DNA from: Candidatus Margulisiibacteriota bacterium
GTDB taxonomy: Bacteria; Margulisbacteria; Riflemargulisbacteria; GWF2-39-127
DNA length: 64,000 nucleotides
Direction: 5' to 3'
NCBI GenBank assembly: GCA_003242895.1
Contig: QKMY01000060.1
Coordinates: forward strand, 20,623 to 84,622
The notes under the pieces were generated by a model. That model was not told where the DNA came from. It did no database searches and was given only the letters and a program-made list of their open reading frames with translations. The position numbers were made by a program, and so were the translations under genes. Each line of letters starts with the position of its first letter. The first letter of the stretch is position 1. Positions 33,044 through 42,921 of the stretch are shown here, one piece after another.

Positions 33044-33970
33044 ATGTGTAGAGAAAAATATAAGAGGTTCCCAATGATCATCTTTACAATTCTTTTATCC
33101 CTTTTTCTAATAATAAATGATGCACAAGCTGCATTGATTGATAATAGCTTTGTCAATCAGTGCTACGGGGCTAAGATTGCTGCAATGGGTGAATGCGGAA
33201 CAGCTCTTTACGGTAACCCTGAGTATGCTTATTTTAACCCGGCTTCAAATGGCTTTATTAGTAACGCAAAAATAAACAGCAGTTACAGTGATTACTATGC
33301 CGGTTCATTTTTACAGGGATCTTTCTCCGTAGCGCTTCCTATTTCCGGATGGGGGGTTGTTAGCGCAGTCGTTCCTATCCAAGTTGTTAGCAATATTCCT
33401 TTAACTCAGAAGGATATCGGAAATAACGAGTTTTATCAAATTGGCAGCTATAACGATATAGGAGCTGCCGGATTGTTATCCTGGGCAAATGTAATTGATA
33501 ATTCAATATCATTTGGGGCTACCTTGAGATATACGAAGCAAAAAATATATAACCAATCATCCGCTGGCTTTGGCTACGATATCGGTGCTTTGTATAAAGT
33601 GGATAGTTCTTATGCTAATTTCCTTGTTGGGTTGAGTATTCTTGACATCGGGAATACTGTATTCACCTGGGATACAGGCTATAGCGATTACATTCAGATG
33701 TCGACGAGACTCGGTGTTGCTATTGAAAAACGAATTGATGACTGTTTATTAAGGGTAGCATGTGATGCAGTTTCTCAAGGTAGTCAATCGGAGATCCGTT
33801 ACGGCGTTGATTTTCAGATAAGTAATCTCTCTTTTATGGCAGGTCTTAAGAATGATACGCTTACGTATGGAATGGGATTAAGAATGAGCGATATGGAAAT
33901 AGATTATGGGATAAAAACTGATAAAAATTTGGGGAATATCAGTAAGGTTTCTGTAGGATTAAGTTTTTAG
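33044..33970 (+). CDS. PorV/PorQ-type outer membrane beta-barrel protein
   Basis: A protein of 308 residues when started at the ATG at 33044 (a TTG four codons upstream is possible). A signal peptide ending near NDAQAALID is followed by the hallmark N-terminal segment QCYGAKIAAMGECGTALYGN and PEYAYFNPASNGF. The rest alternates hydrophobic and polar residues with frequent aromatic and glycine residues, as in a beta-barrel, and ends in SKVSVGLSF with the terminal aromatic typical of outer membrane barrels. PorV-family proteins shuttle type IX secretion cargo in Bacteroidetes. The next gene encodes a secreted protease with a sorting-like C-terminus, which fits a substrate or partner. Confidence 0.8.
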   Translation: MCREKYKRFPMIIFTILLSLFLIINDAQAALIDNSFVNQCYGAKIAAMGECGTALYGNPEYAYFNPASNGFISNAKINSSYSDYYAGSFLQGSFSVALPISGWGVVSAVVPIQVVSNIPLTQKDIGNNEFYQIGSYNDIGAAGLLSWANVIDNSISFGATLRYTKQKIYNQSSAGFGYDIGALYKVDSSYANFLVGLSILDIGNTVFTWDTGYSDYIQMSTRLGVAIEKRIDDCLLRVACDAVSQGSQSEIRYGVDFQISNLSFMAGLKNDTLTYGMGLRMSDMEIDYGIKTDKNLGNISKVSVGLSF

Positions 33971-33980
33971 GAGATAATAA

Positions 33981-35657
33981 ATGAATAATCGATGTTTTTT
34001 ATATGCTCTTTCACTTGTGTTGCTGTTTGCTTCTATGGCGCAGGCTGCTGAGAAAAATCAACCGGAGTACGCTCCCGGTCAGATAATAGTTAAAATGAAG
34101 AGTCAGGTTTTTGCTAAAAAAACCGCTTCTGTATCTTCCATTTTTGATATTATTGATAAGTACAAAGGAAAGATAGTGACAAAGCAGCAGGTGAGCAGTG
34201 CACGCATTGATAGGATGACTGCGGGCACACAAGAAGAGCTGTGTTTGCTTGAGTTTTCTGCGGATAATGACCTGCAAAAGATCCGGGATGAGATTAGCAA
34301 AGCAGATTCAGTGGTTTATGCTGAACCGAATTATTATGTTTATTTGGATTCCATGTCAATCTATAAGTGTGCAGAAGAAGTTCCAGTGACACTTGGTGGC
34401 CAAAAAATAACAGCATCCGGCAATACTCAGAATGAAGTAATTGTTGCAGTTCTCGATACAGGAGTTGACTATACTCACAATGATCTGAAAAGTAATGTAT
34501 GGATTAATAAGAACGAGATTCCAAATAACAGTATAGATGACGATGTTAACGGGTATGTCGACGATTATAACGGATATGATTTTTATAATTATACCAGGAG
34601 CGGCGGGGACCATAATCCTCTGGATGAATATGGGCACGGTACACATGTTTCTGGAATTGTCTTGAGAACTGCAGATAATGCTATCGCTATAACCGGTACG
34701 CCAAGCAATGTCAGGATAATGCCGGTTAAATTCCTTGATAGCCAGGGGCGAGGGATGCAATATGATGCTGCTGCCGCCATCTATTATGCAGTCAATAACG
34801 GAGCAAAATTAATTAATTGCAGTTGGGGTTATTTCTCGACAACGAAGACCCTCTATGAAGCAGTTAAATATGCTTATGAAAAGGGTGTGTTTGTTGTTAC
34901 TTCGTCCGGTAATAATAATTGGGATACTGAACAGTTTCCTGCTGCCTTTTCTGAAGTGATAGCGGTGGGTGCAGTTGATAATAACAGCCGGAGAGCATAC
35001 TTTTCAAATTATGGGCCATACCTGGATATTGCCGCACCAGGTGTTGATATCTATAGTGCTTTTCCTGGAAACAGTTATGCAAGGATGACAGGAACAAGTC
35101 AGGCAGCACCTTATGTTTGCGGTATTATCTCTACTCTCCTTGGGAACAATCCTCAGGTGGACAGGGATAGCTTACTGACCTTAATTTATCAGAACGCTAC
35201 TGATATTGTAGATCCTGAAAATAACGGTTCGCGCTTGTCTGGCTGGGATAAGTATACTGGCTATGGTAAGATTAACGGCGTGAATGCTTATTATGCATTA
35301 TTAGGGAATGATAAGATATACGATAATAATAATAGTCCGATAAATAATGCCGCTCCCCTTTTTTTTGAGAAGGTTCTGAATTACCCGAACCCTGCATCCA
35401 GTATGACTGAATTCGGATTTTATCTGGGTGGTAAACCGGCAGACGTCACCATAAAAATATATGATATGTATGGAAAAGAGATTAAAACGATGTTTTCTGT
35501 TTGTTCTCAACTGGATACATATTATAAAAAGAATTGGGGTTTAACAGATGAAAACGGCGATGAGGTCGCCAATGGAACCTATATTTATATAATAACTGCG
35601 GTTGCACTTGACGGGACTAAAGCTACCAAAAAACAGAAACTTTCTGTATTGAGGTAA
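33981..35657 (+). CDS. Secreted subtilisin-like (S8) protease with C-terminal sorting/Ig-like domain
   Basis: A 558-residue protein. A signal peptide (about residues 1-22) precedes an inhibitor-like propeptide (about 28-125, YAPGQIIVKMK ... VVYAEPNYYVYLD). The S8 catalytic domain has D159 (AVLDTGVDYTHNDL), H219 (EYGHGTHVSG), N311 and S373 (GTSQAAPYVCG), all intact. The last ~95 residues (NYPNPASSMTEFGFYLGG ... GKEIKTMF ... NGTYIYIITAVALDGTK) form an Ig-like fold of the FlgD/type IX C-terminal-domain kind, with the YPNP start and the NGTYIYxI end that mark sorting domains. The gene lies 10 bases behind the PorV-like gene, so they are cotranscribed. Confidence 0.92.
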   Translation: MNNRCFLYALSLVLLFASMAQAAEKNQPEYAPGQIIVKMKSQVFAKKTASVSSIFDIIDKYKGKIVTKQQVSSARIDRMTAGTQEELCLLEFSADNDLQKIRDEISKADSVVYAEPNYYVYLDSMSIYKCAEEVPVTLGGQKITASGNTQNEVIVAVLDTGVDYTHNDLKSNVWINKNEIPNNSIDDDVNGYVDDYNGYDFYNYTRSGGDHNPLDEYGHGTHVSGIVLRTADNAIAITGTPSNVRIMPVKFLDSQGRGMQYDAAAAIYYAVNNGAKLINCSWGYFSTTKTLYEAVKYAYEKGVFVVTSSGNNNWDTEQFPAAFSEVIAVGAVDNNSRRAYFSNYGPYLDIAAPGVDIYSAFPGNSYARMTGTSQAAPYVCGIISTLLGNNPQVDRDSLLTLIYQNATDIVDPENNGSRLSGWDKYTGYGKINGVNAYYALLGNDKIYDNNNSPINNAAPLFFEKVLNYPNPASSMTEFGFYLGGKPADVTIKIYDMYGKEIKTMFSVCSQLDTYYKKNWGLTDENGDEVANGTYIYIITAVALDGTKATKKQKLSVLR

Positions 35658-35738
35658 CTCTCAGTAGTTACAAATCACCAGCCTTCTCGAATAATTCGAC
35701 ATCCCTTTTAGAATTTTTTGTATATAAATTTGTTTTCT

Positions 35739-35773
35739 TGAAAATTTTCTTTTACTTATAAGAAAATTTTCTT
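35739..35773. repeat. Palindromic AT-rich repeat upstream of the TPR gene
   Basis: The self-complementary decamer GAAAATTTTC occurs twice, about 12 bases apart. The two copies can form one long hairpin or two small ones. Position is between the protease stop codon and the TPR gene and no T-run clearly follows, so terminator or operator are both possible. Confidence 0.45.
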
Positions 35774-35839
35774 TAATAGAAATTCTTGCAAATTTTGAGG
35801 GCTTTGCCTATTATTAGCCAAGCATAATATAACGAAATA

Positions 35840-37750
35840 ATGTTATGTTCGGTAAATCAGAAAGCCAAGATGCACTTTGAATCGATATTGAGGAAAGTGA
35901 TCAGAGATGGGCGTAACAATACGCTTCAGTCAAAAAGCTATGATTACGCTTTTGTGCACTATAATGTCGGATTAAGGTATCTTGAGTTAAATCAATTTGA
36001 AGATGCAATTAAATCATTTAAACAAGCCATTGTTTGCAACAACAAAGAATCACAATTCTATTTCTATATAGGCATTGCTTATGCTATTCTCGGGAGCCAT
36101 AATGAAGCTAGAGAATCCTGGATCAAAGCCATAAATATTAAGTTTGATTATAGTGAAGCCCTTTATTTGTTGGGATTGTTATATTATTACGTATTAGGGC
36201 TTTATAGCGAATCTATAAAATTATTCAAGCAGGCAATATTATATTCGCCGCTAAATAAAGATGTCCATTATCATTTAGGGGTAGCATACGGTATTATCGG
36301 AAGATACTGCGATGCCATAGACTCTTGCAGCCGGGCTATACAAAATAACATTGCGGACGCCGAAATCTATTATTATATCGGCACCGTCTACCTTATGCTC
36401 AACAAAAATGAATTGGCTATCTCGTCTTTTCGAGAGGCTATCCTGTTAAGGTCAGATTATGGTGAAGCTTATTATTTAATGGGACTTACCTATTATTATA
36501 AAATGCATAATGCTGAGAAGGCAGTTGATGCCTATAGATTATCTTTGCATTATGACCCTAACATCGTAGATGAATACTATGCATTAGCTCAAGCATATAT
36601 TAAGCTAGAAAAGAATACGGAGGCTATCGAGATACTCCGGAGTGCTATAAGGAGATATCCCCTAAACTCAAAAAGCTATGAAATACTGGGAGAGTTGTTA
36701 GTAGCTATAGGGCAGTACGAGGATGCCAGGATTGTTTTGGTTGAGGCTATAAAGATTAACCAGAAGAATTCTAAAGCACATTTTGCTTTGGGACGTGCGC
36801 ATAATGAGCTGGCTTGTTATGAACAGGCGTTAGAATCATTTAATATGGTCATTAACCTTAGCCCTTTGCATGCGGACGCTTATTTCGGACGTGGATATGC
36901 AAATAATGAACTGGGGTTTATTCCTGAAGCGATTGATTCATATCGACAAGCAATAGGTATTAATCCAAAAGTGCCGGAGTATTATTATAATCTAGGTCTT
37001 TCGTATGGGCTTGCAGGCAATTATAAAGAAGCGAATAAAGTTTGTGCGCAGGCAATTACATTAAACCCTGAGTATTACGAAGCATTCTATCTTAGGAGTA
37101 TTGCCTGTAATGAACTTGGCTATTACCAGGAATCTTTAGATATGTGTTCGCGGCTTGTTGAAATGAAGCCGGAAAATGCGGATAACTATTTCAATCTAGG
37201 GATAGCACAGGAGGGATTAGGACATTATGCCGAGGCTATTGAAATGTTTAAGAAAGCTCTGGAACTTCGACCAAACGACCTCAGTTTGTATTACTTTCTC
37301 GGGCTAGCTTATAATCATATCGGGAACAAACCAAAAACAATTGAAATTTATAAACAAGCATTAACTATTAATCCAAAGAACGCAAACATATATTACCTTT
37401 TGAGCATTATTTATAATGAATTGGGCCTCTACAAAGAGTCGGTTGCTGCTGCAAAAGAATCAATTCGTTTGAATCCGCATTATGCACACGCTTACTTCAA
37501 TCTTGGTATAGCATATGATGAGCTGGGGGATTATGAATGTGCTGTCCAGGCATATTCAAAGGTTATCAATATTGATCCTGGTTATGCCAAGGCATACTAT
37601 AATCTTGGGATCACATATATATTGCAGTGTAATCGAAAGCTTGCAATTGAGCAGTATTTGATTCTTAAATCGATGGACACTCGGTTGGCTAATAAACTTT
37701 TTAACTGCATATATAATAAAGGTGCAAGGAGAATTGATGTTAATATTTGA
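35840..37750 (+). CDS. TPR repeat protein
   Basis: A 636-residue protein built of about 16-17 tandem tetratricopeptide repeats from about residue 38 to the end (HYNVGLRYLELNQFEDAIKS; YYYNLGLSYGLAGNYKEANK; YFNLGIAQEGLGHYAEAIEM; YYNLGITYILQCNRKLAIEQ). No signal peptide or membrane segment is visible, so a cytoplasmic scaffold is likely. It could also be periplasmic if exported by an unrecognised route. The start ATG at 35840 lies in a weak context (TTGCCT/TATAAC promoter upstream is reasonable). The lipoprotein gene follows 155 bases downstream on the same strand. Confidence 0.9.
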   Translation: MLCSVNQKAKMHFESILRKVIRDGRNNTLQSKSYDYAFVHYNVGLRYLELNQFEDAIKSFKQAIVCNNKESQFYFYIGIAYAILGSHNEARESWIKAINIKFDYSEALYLLGLLYYYVLGLYSESIKLFKQAILYSPLNKDVHYHLGVAYGIIGRYCDAIDSCSRAIQNNIADAEIYYYIGTVYLMLNKNELAISSFREAILLRSDYGEAYYLMGLTYYYKMHNAEKAVDAYRLSLHYDPNIVDEYYALAQAYIKLEKNTEAIEILRSAIRRYPLNSKSYEILGELLVAIGQYEDARIVLVEAIKINQKNSKAHFALGRAHNELACYEQALESFNMVINLSPLHADAYFGRGYANNELGFIPEAIDSYRQAIGINPKVPEYYYNLGLSYGLAGNYKEANKVCAQAITLNPEYYEAFYLRSIACNELGYYQESLDMCSRLVEMKPENADNYFNLGIAQEGLGHYAEAIEMFKKALELRPNDLSLYYFLGLAYNHIGNKPKTIEIYKQALTINPKNANIYYLLSIIYNELGLYKESVAAAKESIRLNPHYAHAYFNLGIAYDELGDYECAVQAYSKVINIDPGYAKAYYNLGITYILQCNRKLAIEQYLILKSMDTRLANKLFNCIYNKGARRIDVNI

Positions 37751-37905
37751 AAGTAATGGTCCAATTCTGCTGTTATTAAGCATTTCTTATTTATAGTTAT
37801 TGTCACATAACAAATAAAGATGCTAAAATTATAACGAAGTATACCCGAATTTTTCGTCCAAATAATAACACGTTGGTGAGGCTATTTGGTATTGGAGTGA
37901 AAACC

Positions 37906-38808
37906 ATGAGATATAATAATATTCTACTGTTAGCTGTTTTTTCAGTATCTGTCATTTTTCTTCAAGCATGCGGAAAAGTATCAAACGAAACAGGTCCCGA
38001 TCAGAATTCTAAAAAACCGATATTCTATACCACGTTAGTCAGTCAAGTTCCTGTGAAAGGAAAACTGCCAAATGGTGATTTTTCTTTGCTTCCATCAGAA
38101 AATGTGCTAATTGTTAATCTTTCACAGGTCAATAAAGACGGAGGGATGTCGTTGGTTTCCTGGGGAAAAGGGATGAAGGAGCGCGTTTCGACGGCTCCTG
38201 TGAATGAACACCGCCTTATAGAGTATCGAAGTGTTTCATACGGACTTGATAATAATGTTGTTAATAAAGCCGCCGGAGACGATGTCCTAGTAAAATGGGT
38301 TAAAGGTAATCCTGAAAAATGGGAATATTATATCCAATTTGAGAGTATGGATAATACTGCTTATGTTGTAAATTTAATGAACTATAATGGAGAAAAATTA
38401 GCTTCGATCCCAGTTGATGGGAAAGCTGTTTCAGCGAATGTTACTCTTGAATTGCCGGCTGCATCGTACTTGACTACCTTATGGGCGAGGGTGCTGATAG
38501 CTGATGAAAGTAAGAATATTGTCAAAAAGACTATACTGAAAGTAGAAGAGATTAAGAACAAATACAGCGATAATATTATCCGATCTTTAAAATATAGACC
38601 GGCAGATATGAGGGTTAAAAAATTTAATGTTATTAATCCCCAATTAAATATCCCATCAGACAATAGTGTTGAATATTTCCTTAGCGAAATACTTATTAAT
38701 AATAAAAAAGGTGATAATTATCTTCAAAGCTACTTGAAAGATATTCCCCGGGAAATAATTCCGACATCCACTATTATTCTGATTAAAGAGTCACTTCCAA
38801 AGAAATGA
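37906..38808 (+). CDS. Putative lipoprotein of unknown function
   Basis: A 300-residue protein. The signal peptide (MRYNNILLLAVFSVSVIFLQAC) ends in a lipobox LQAC, so the mature protein is lipidated at Cys. The remainder is beta-rich with charged segments (VPVKGKLPNGDFSLLPSENV, WEYYIQFESMDNTAYVVNLMNYNGE). I recognise no family. I chose the ATG at 37906 because GGAG lies 8-9 bases upstream; the open frame continues further up without a ribosome-binding site. Its stop overlaps the start of the MBL hydrolase gene by ATGA, tying it to the rsmH-ftsL-ftsI run. A role at the cell envelope is plausible but inferred only from neighbours. Confidence 0.75.
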   Translation: MRYNNILLLAVFSVSVIFLQACGKVSNETGPDQNSKKPIFYTTLVSQVPVKGKLPNGDFSLLPSENVLIVNLSQVNKDGGMSLVSWGKGMKERVSTAPVNEHRLIEYRSVSYGLDNNVVNKAAGDDVLVKWVKGNPEKWEYYIQFESMDNTAYVVNLMNYNGEKLASIPVDGKAVSANVTLELPAASYLTTLWARVLIADESKNIVKKTILKVEEIKNKYSDNIIRSLKYRPADMRVKKFNVINPQLNIPSDNSVEYFLSEILINNKKGDNYLQSYLKDIPREIIPTSTIILIKESLPKK

Positions 38809-39446
38809 GAGAATTATTAGCCATACAGAACGATGTTTATTGTATTCCGGTCGGAAACCTTTTAGCTAATTGTTATATCATTAAATGTGGGAATGACAAG
38901 GCCCTTATCATTGATCCCGGCGATGAATCTCCGTATATTGAGAAAACTCTGCAGTCATTATGTCTGCATCCTATCGCTATTATCATTACTCATGTCCATT
39001 TTGATCATGTCGGTGCATGTTATCCTTTGAAAGAGAAATACGGGATACCTGTTTATATGCATTATGATGACAAGGTGCTCATAGCTGAAGTAATGAATTG
39101 GTCGAGTTATCTCTGTGATAAGTATGTGCCGTTTCAGCCTGATCAGTTTCTCAATGATGAAGAAGTCGTCGAATTTGAAGATAAGCAGATTAAAGTGCTT
39201 TTAACCCCTGGTCATTCGCCGGGAAGCATTTCTCTGCTTTTTGATACTATACTTTTTAGTGGGGACGTAATATTTGCCAATGGAGGTTTTGGAAGGACAG
39301 ATCTTTGGGGCGGCTCTTATGAAACCATTATGACCTCTCTCCATAGGAAAATATTGACATTACCTGAAAATACAGTAATATGTCCTGGACACGGGAGCAC
39401 TTCAACAATAAAAAACGAGAAGAAATATTATGAATTTAGGACATAA
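38805..39446 (+). CDS. Metallo-beta-lactamase-fold hydrolase, glyoxalase II-like
   Basis: A 213-residue MBL-fold hydrolase with the metal motif T62-H-V-H-F-D-H68, LTPGHSPGS around residue 135, a FSGDVIF segment, and CPGHGSTS near the end. These fit the small YcbL/glyoxalase II-like group. The substrate is unknown. It overlaps the lipoprotein gene by 4 bases upstream and rsmH by 17 bases downstream, so expression is coupled to the cell-division genes. Confidence 0.85.
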   Translation: MRELLAIQNDVYCIPVGNLLANCYIIKCGNDKALIIDPGDESPYIEKTLQSLCLHPIAIIITHVHFDHVGACYPLKEKYGIPVYMHYDDKVLIAEVMNWSSYLCDKYVPFQPDQFLNDEEVVEFEDKQIKVLLTPGHSPGSISLLFDTILFSGDVIFANGGFGRTDLWGGSYETIMTSLHRKILTLPENTVICPGHGSTSTIKNEKKYYEFRT

Positions 39447-40356
39447 TCCGGTCCTTTTGCGTTCCGCAGTTGAGATGCTATCAGTGAATCCTCATGGAGT
39501 CTATGTTGATGGGACACTTGGCGGAAGCGGCCATGCACAATTAATATTCTCTTCGCTTGCAGATAATGGTGTTCTTGTTGGAATCGATAAGGATAATGAA
39601 GCAATTGCTTATGCGACAACTATTTTTACCGGCAAGAAGAATGTTATTATAGTAAAAGACAGCTTTGCAAATATTAAAAAGGTTTTGTTCGATAACTCGA
39701 TAGCTAAGATTGATGGTGTGATACTAGATTTGGGCATGTCCTCTTATCAAATTGATACAGCTGAACGGGGATTTTCGTATATCAGCAATGCAAAGCTTGA
39801 TATGCGTATGGATATCACTCAGCTGGTCACTGCCAAGACTGTTATCAATGAGTACAGTACTGAACAGTTGGTCAGAATTTTTTATGAGTATGGTGAAGAG
39901 CCGGCCGGGATGAAGATAGTTCGGGAGATTGTAAAAACCCGCCAGAAGCAAATGATCGAGAATACTGGTGAATTGGTTGCTATTATAAGGAAAGTGTTGG
40001 GGCAGGGAACCAGAGGAATGACTGCTATAAAGCGAGTATTCCAGGCAATCCGGATCGAAGTTAATAAAGAGTTGGATGATCTTAAAACGTTTTTACATGA
40101 TGTGACTGACCTTTTGAATCCTGGTGGCAGGATAGTGATAATAACGTTTCATTCGTTGGAAGACAGGATAGTTAAGTCTTTTTTTCGGGAAATGGCAATT
40201 GTTTGTACTTGCCCTCCTTCATTCCCGAAATGCATATGTGGGCAACAACCGGTACTTAAGCTCATTACTAAGAAGCCAATAGTTCCGGATGAAGAAGAAA
40301 TACAAGCAAATATACGTGCTAAAAGCGCGAAACTTCGAGTGGCAGAGAGATTGTAA
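39430..40356 (+). CDS. rsmH: 16S rRNA (cytosine(1402)-N4)-methyltransferase RsmH
   Basis: A 308-residue RsmH (MraW). It has the N-terminal GHNPVLLRSAVEMLSV, SAM-binding YVDGTLGGSGHA and the characteristic DGVILDLGMSSYQIDTAERGFSY and MRMD segments, then the C-terminal ITFHSLEDRIVKSFFR motif. It methylates C1402 in 16S rRNA. The gene opens the rsmH-ftsL-ftsI portion of a division-and-cell-wall cluster. MraZ, which usually precedes rsmH, is absent here; an MBL hydrolase takes its place. Confidence 0.96.
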   Translation: MNLGHNPVLLRSAVEMLSVNPHGVYVDGTLGGSGHAQLIFSSLADNGVLVGIDKDNEAIAYATTIFTGKKNVIIVKDSFANIKKVLFDNSIAKIDGVILDLGMSSYQIDTAERGFSYISNAKLDMRMDITQLVTAKTVINEYSTEQLVRIFYEYGEEPAGMKIVREIVKTRQKQMIENTGELVAIIRKVLGQGTRGMTAIKRVFQAIRIEVNKELDDLKTFLHDVTDLLNPGGRIVIITFHSLEDRIVKSFFREMAIVCTCPPSFPKCICGQQPVLKLITKKPIVPDEEEIQANIRAKSAKLRVAERL

Positions 40357-40357
40357 A

Positions 40358-40675
40358 ATGGCGAATGACTATTCAAGAAAAGCTAAAAGGTTAGTGTTTA
40401 TTGCACGAGTAGTTGCGACACTTATTCTTTTCTTTTTGGCTATTATGGTCCTTGTTCAGCAAGAAACTAATATGAAGCTTACGTTAAGGGTTCAAAAGAT
40501 ACAGCGTCAAATAGATAAGGTACAAAACGAAAACAAAAAATTATATGTTAGCTTAGAGACATACTATAATCTTGAAAATTTGGAAAAGATCGCTGATGAA
40601 CAATTTCATATGGTGTATCCGGAAAAATTCGTCTACTTGAAAAAAGATTTGTCCAAGAAACGAACGTTATGGTGA
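40358..40675 (+). CDS. FtsL-like cell division protein
   Basis: A 105-residue single-pass membrane protein with a cytoplasmic N-terminus (about 10 basic residues), one membrane helix (about 13-33) and a short periplasmic coiled coil (RVQKIQRQIDKVQNENKKLYV). This topology and its position between rsmH and ftsI identify FtsL. The ATG at 40358 is chosen because it directly follows the rsmH stop codon; a longer frame runs inside rsmH. FtsL joins the FtsQLB complex that activates septal synthesis. Confidence 0.75.
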   Translation: MANDYSRKAKRLVFIARVVATLILFFLAIMVLVQQETNMKLTLRVQKIQRQIDKVQNENKKLYVSLETYYNLENLEKIADEQFHMVYPEKFVYLKKDLSKKRTLW

Positions 40676-40712
40676 ACTACAGACTTAAATTGTTTAAAAG
40701 GTTATTAATAAA

Positions 40713-42875
40713 ATGAGTAACACAGAAAACGAAGAGACCTATCTAACAAAAACTTACGAGAAAAGAATCGTATTTATTCTGGCTTTTTTTATGATGCTCC
40801 TATTGATTGTGATTGGAAGATTGTTTTATTTCCAAGTCATTCATCATAAACAGTTTCTTGCTCTTTCTCAAGCTCAACAAAGGCGAGCTGTTGTTGTTAA
40901 TTCAAATAGGGGCAATATTTTTGATCGAAATAATAATTTATACGCTACCAGTATTGATTCATATTCACTTTATGGAAATCCGAAGATCATAAAATTAACT
41001 TCTTCTGAGATAAATAATTTATCGGCAGCTATACATGTTTTGCCTCAGAAAATTGAAAAAGATTTGAGTGTCGATTTTACCTTCACCTGGATTAAAAGAA
41101 AGTTGACCAAAGAAGAAGAGGAAGCTTTTCGGTTTCTTAAGTATGAAGGTATTTATTTTGCCTACGATAAATACAAAAAACCTTATATCTACGTTAATTC
41201 CTCTGAAGTGAAAGATAAAGAAAGATATGCACAATATTTGTCGAAAACTCTCAATGTCGATTATGCCAAAATCTTGAACAACTTAAAAAAAATAAACGAT
41301 TTTTTTACTGTCAAAAAGAATATTTCCAATGAAGAACTGCAAACAATAAAGCGAGAAACATATTATGGATTCGAGCTGAGCCGTGAAGATAAGCGTATTT
41401 ACCTTAAAGGTACCTGTGCTTCAGATATTTTAGGCTACGTTGGAATGGATAATGAGGGTTTTGCCGGTATCGAGTATAATTTCAATAATGATATGAAGGG
41501 CAAAGGCGGGAAGATATTAGTTGAGTATGACAGAAAAGGCAACGAGATATTTACACATACCAAAAAATTCACTCACCCTGAAAATGGGAAGAATATCTAT
41601 TTAACAATAGATAATTACATTCAATTTGTTTCTGAGCGGGCAATAAAAAAAGCGGTTGAAGATTTTAATGCGGAAAGAGGTATGGTTGTTGCGATGGAAC
41701 CTGAGACCGGAGATATTCTGGCCTTGGCTGTTTATCCTACCTTTGATCCGAACAATTACATGAAATACGATAGAAATGTACTGATGAATGATCTTATTTC
41801 CCTTGTTTATGAACCGGGGTCTACTTTCAAAGTTGTTACAATTGCTTCAGCTCTTGATTTAGGCGTGGTAGACGAGAATACCCGTATTGCATGTCCTCCT
41901 ACGTTGGAAGTTGGTAGCCGGGTAATAAGGGAAGCTCATTCCTCCGGCGGTACTAAAGTTCTGACAACAACGGAGATATTACGTGACTCGATTAATGTCG
42001 GGACAGCGAAAATCGGAATGATGATGTCTCCTAAGGTTTTCTATGAAAAGGTAAAAAGTTTTGGCATAGGTCAGCGCACAGGGATCGATCTTCCCTTTGA
42101 ATCAATGGGTATATTCAGGAACTATAAAACATGGTATGAGTCTGATAGGGCAATTATCCCCTTTGGTCATGCAGTTTCCGTTACTGCTTTGCAGATTATT
42201 AATGCAATCTCTTCCATATGTAACGATGGAGTTCTTCTCAAACCTAAGATAGTGAAGAAAATTGCAAGTTATGACGAAAAGTACGTCCATACGTTCCCCA
42301 CAGTTGAAATAAGGCGGGTCATTAAATCAGAGAGCGCCAGAAAAGTGCGAAATATGATGAGAGAGGCTGTTATTCATGGAACCGGCGCATCGGCAGATAT
42401 TCCAGGATATTCCGTAATTGGTAAGACCGGAACGGCTTGGAAAGTTGACCCGAATACCGGGAGATACAAGCGCGGAAGCTATATCGCGTCATTCATCGGT
42501 GCGCTACCGAAGGACAAACCTAAAATGGTGCTTGCTATAATTATTGATGATCCTACAACGACAATATGGGGAAGTACTGCTGCTGCACCTGTTTTCAAAG
42601 AGATAATGCAGCATATTGTTAACTATCTGGAGATACCTCCTGATATCGTTACTGATAATACTAAGTCGGAAGTTATTGCACATACTAATCCAGGTTTAAA
42701 TCGAAGGCACAATAATGTCCAGATTATCAATGACTCAGTTGTACAAACAAATAACTCTACTGTTATAAATAATGATAACAGCACTAATAATACGGTTATT
42801 AATACAGATACTCCGGAATATATGCCAACGATAAAAAATGATAGTAGTTCTACTTCTGATATAGAAAGCTATTAG
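40713..42875 (+). CDS. ftsI: Class B penicillin-binding protein (FtsI/PBP3-type)
   Basis: A 720-residue class B transpeptidase. One N-terminal membrane helix (about 17-38) is followed by a dimerisation region starting RRAVVVNSNRGNIFDRNN, then the transpeptidase domain with the active-site serine S370 in EPGSTFKVV, SxN in DSINVGTAKI, and KTG in VIGKTGTAWKVD. A low-complexity Asn/Thr/Ser-rich tail closes the protein and no PASTA domain is present. It crosslinks septal peptidoglycan. It is the last division gene here; murE/murF do not follow, so the dcw cluster is split. Confidence 0.93.
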   Translation: MSNTENEETYLTKTYEKRIVFILAFFMMLLLIVIGRLFYFQVIHHKQFLALSQAQQRRAVVVNSNRGNIFDRNNNLYATSIDSYSLYGNPKIIKLTSSEINNLSAAIHVLPQKIEKDLSVDFTFTWIKRKLTKEEEEAFRFLKYEGIYFAYDKYKKPYIYVNSSEVKDKERYAQYLSKTLNVDYAKILNNLKKINDFFTVKKNISNEELQTIKRETYYGFELSREDKRIYLKGTCASDILGYVGMDNEGFAGIEYNFNNDMKGKGGKILVEYDRKGNEIFTHTKKFTHPENGKNIYLTIDNYIQFVSERAIKKAVEDFNAERGMVVAMEPETGDILALAVYPTFDPNNYMKYDRNVLMNDLISLVYEPGSTFKVVTIASALDLGVVDENTRIACPPTLEVGSRVIREAHSSGGTKVLTTTEILRDSINVGTAKIGMMMSPKVFYEKVKSFGIGQRTGIDLPFESMGIFRNYKTWYESDRAIIPFGHAVSVTALQIINAISSICNDGVLLKPKIVKKIASYDEKYVHTFPTVEIRRVIKSESARKVRNMMREAVIHGTGASADIPGYSVIGKTGTAWKVDPNTGRYKRGSYIASFIGALPKDKPKMVLAIIIDDPTTTIWGSTAAAPVFKEIMQHIVNYLEIPPDIVTDNTKSEVIAHTNPGLNRRHNNVQIINDSVVQTNNSTVINNDNSTNNTVINTDTPEYMPTIKNDSSSTSDIESY

Positions 42876-42921
42876 TCAATTTTTTATAGTTTTTTGCCTA
42901 GATATTTGTTTATTTCAGGTA

